7,552 nt of DNA from contig QGUU01000106.1 of assembly GCA_003242525.1 (NCBI GenBank), positions 1-7,552 on the forward strand, in the 5' to 3' direction. Positions 7,150-7,552 of the stretch are shown here, one piece after another; position 1 is the first letter of the stretch; every line of letters begins with the position of its first letter. The position numbers and the translations under genes are program-made. The notes below the pieces were generated by a model, which saw only the letters and a program-made list of their open reading frames with translations, was not told the origin of the DNA and ran no database searches. The stretch is from Pseudomonadota bacterium. GTDB taxonomy: Bacteria > Pseudomonadota > Alphaproteobacteria > Rhizobiales > Rhizobiaceae.

Positions 7150-7275
7150 CTATTTTTCCTTGACGCGGATCGCCTGGACGGGCTGCGGCGGCACCTTCGC
7201 CCCGACCGCGGGTTTCTTGGCCTCCTTCTTTGGCTTGCGTGGTTCCTTCTTCGCCTTCATTGCGCCCTTGGCCAT
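7150..7275 (-). CDS. Small lysine- and proline-rich basic protein, 41 aa, function unknown
   Basis: An ORF of 41 codons plus TAG with a near-ideal Shine-Dalgarno: GGAGGAGG (complement of 7281-7288) five bases before the ATG. The protein has 12 Lys, 2 Arg and 6 Pro with only three Glu, concentrated in a Lys-rich segment around residues 7-21 (KAKKEPRKPKKEAKK). It has no membrane segment and no cysteine. The opening MAKG followed by a Lys/Pro-rich stretch recalls very small basic proteins that are common and uncharacterised in proteobacteria; this is memory, not a search. The strong ribosome-binding site and the biased, coherent composition argue for a real gene. It precedes sugE/gdx on the same strand, 138 bp away, with no clear terminator between. 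An RNA- or DNA-binding role would be a guess from charge alone. Confidence 0.65.
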   Translation of the reverse strand: MAKGAMKAKKEPRKPKKEAKKPAVGAKVPPQPVQAIRVKEK

Positions 7276-7393
7276 GGTCGCCTCCTCCGGTCGGTCGCAA
7301 GGCAGAATTGAAAGCCGGAGAACCGGCAGGCCGCAAGGGCTTTTTGCAGCGATGTTCGTGCCTTGCCCTGGCGGCGATATCCATCCGCGCTAG

Positions 7394-7418
7394 ATGGAAG
7401 CACGGTGAATGGAAGCAC
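7394..7418. repeat. 10-bp direct repeat, 15-bp period
   Basis: ATGGAAGCAC occurs at 7394-7403 and again at 7409-7418, separated by GGTGA. It is the only clear short tandem direct repeat noticed in the intergenic DNA. It sits between the divergent small Lys-rich gene and the GFA-like gene, where operator half-sites could be expected. No known regulator motif is recognised. Confidence 0.5.
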
Positions 7419-7442
7419 ATGCCGTATCGGCAAGAGCGTGAG

Positions 7443-7463
7443 TAGCGCCCGCGTCGGGCGCTA
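7443..7463. promoter_or_regulatory. Perfect 9-bp palindrome before the GFA-like gene
   Basis: TAGCGCCCG (7443-7451) and CGGGCGCTA (7455-7463) are exact inverted repeats around a 3-base CGT loop, ending six bases before the GGAGGA ribosome-binding site of the downstream gene. No T-run follows on either strand. It could be an operator, a leader hairpin or a REP-like element; the sequence does not decide. A smaller inverted repeat (TGCCG/CGGCA, 7420-7432) lies just upstream. Confidence 0.5.
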
Positions 7464-7482
7464 ATGCAGGAGGACAGGCGCC

Positions 7483-7552
7483 ATGAGAATTGACGGTGGG
7501 TGCTTCTGCGGCGCCATTGCGTATGAGGCAGATGTGGACCCTGAAAAGGTAA
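7483..7552 (+). CDS. GFA / CENP-V-like zinc protein, 5' fragment
   Basis: Only the first 23 codons are inside the window: MRIDGGCFCGAIAYEADVDPEKV, cut at the right edge. The GGCFCGAIAYEA stretch is the N-terminal zinc-binding motif of the GFA domain family (glutathione-dependent formaldehyde-activating enzyme/CENP-V fold), in which a G-C-x-C-G block supplies the first two zinc ligands. Most bacterial members have no proven substrate, so formaldehyde-glutathione chemistry should not be assumed. GGAGGA at 7469-7474 is eight bases before the ATG, making this start convincing. The region upstream carries a direct repeat and a strong palindrome. It is divergent from the small Lys-rich gene. Confidence 0.82.
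   Translation, partial: MRIDGGCFCGAIAYEADVDPEKV

Noticed and set aside
7012..7150. A complete guanidine-II (mini-ykkC) riboswitch before sugE/gdx
   Set aside because: Only one hairpin has an ACGR loop, and its stem has two internal mismatches. Other ACGA/ACGG copies upstream (near 7107-7110 and 7132-7146) have no flanking stems. Kept only as a finding to test.
7136..7420. 94-codon open frame on the - strand covering the small Lys-rich gene
   Set aside because: It is in another frame from the ORF with the ideal ribosome-binding site, has no good site of its own and reads as low-complexity shadow sequence.

Overview
The window looks like ordinary chromosome from a GC-rich alphaproteobacterium, most likely Hyphomicrobiales/Rhizobiales (Phyllobacteriaceae-like). 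Three things point there: codon usage is strongly GC-biased at third positions; the proteins resemble rhizobial types (a SleB-like lipoprotein hydrolase next to recR, a DUF6481-like coiled coil, a long AI-2E-family permease); and one intergenic site is a perfect match to the alphaproteobacterial EcfG/RpoE2 general-stress promoter. I see no insertion sequence, phage gene, tRNA, rRNA or CRISPR array. Every assignment was made by reading the sequence; no database search was run.

Left part (1-2822, + strand): a SleB-type cell-wall hydrolase lipoprotein, then recR (recombination mediator), then an MltB-type lytic murein transglycosylase whose likely start lies one base after the recR stop. A DNA-repair gene is therefore embedded between two peptidoglycan-cleaving enzymes, and the second is probably co-transcribed with recR.

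Middle (2849-5906, - strand): an AI-2E/PerM-family membrane protein with a C-terminal half not seen in the minimal family, followed downstream by a YhbW-type LLM-class flavin-dependent oxidoreductase. The two converge with the transglycosylase gene. The AI-2E gene has a GGAAC-N16-CGTT promoter about 110-135 bp before its start and a structured leader. The oxidoreductase has its Shine-Dalgarno in the loop of a perfect hairpin touching the start codon.

Right part (5907-7552): a 293-bp divergent intergenic region, then a DUF6481-like alanine/glutamate/arginine-rich coiled-coil gene (+, TTG start). This converges on a two-gene - strand cluster: a 41-codon lysine-rich ORF (7275-7150) and the small multidrug resistance family gene sugE/gdx (guanidinium exporter type, 7011-6697). 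The window ends in the first 23 codons of a GFA/CENP-V-like zinc protein (+), preceded by a compact set of repeats and palindromes.

No clearly new multi-gene system is present. The observations most worth a second look are cis-regulatory: the EcfG promoter with its hairpin leader, the two overlapping hairpins that cover the sugE/gdx ribosome-binding site, the hairpin at the LLM gene start, and the unusual C-terminal domain of the AI-2E protein.
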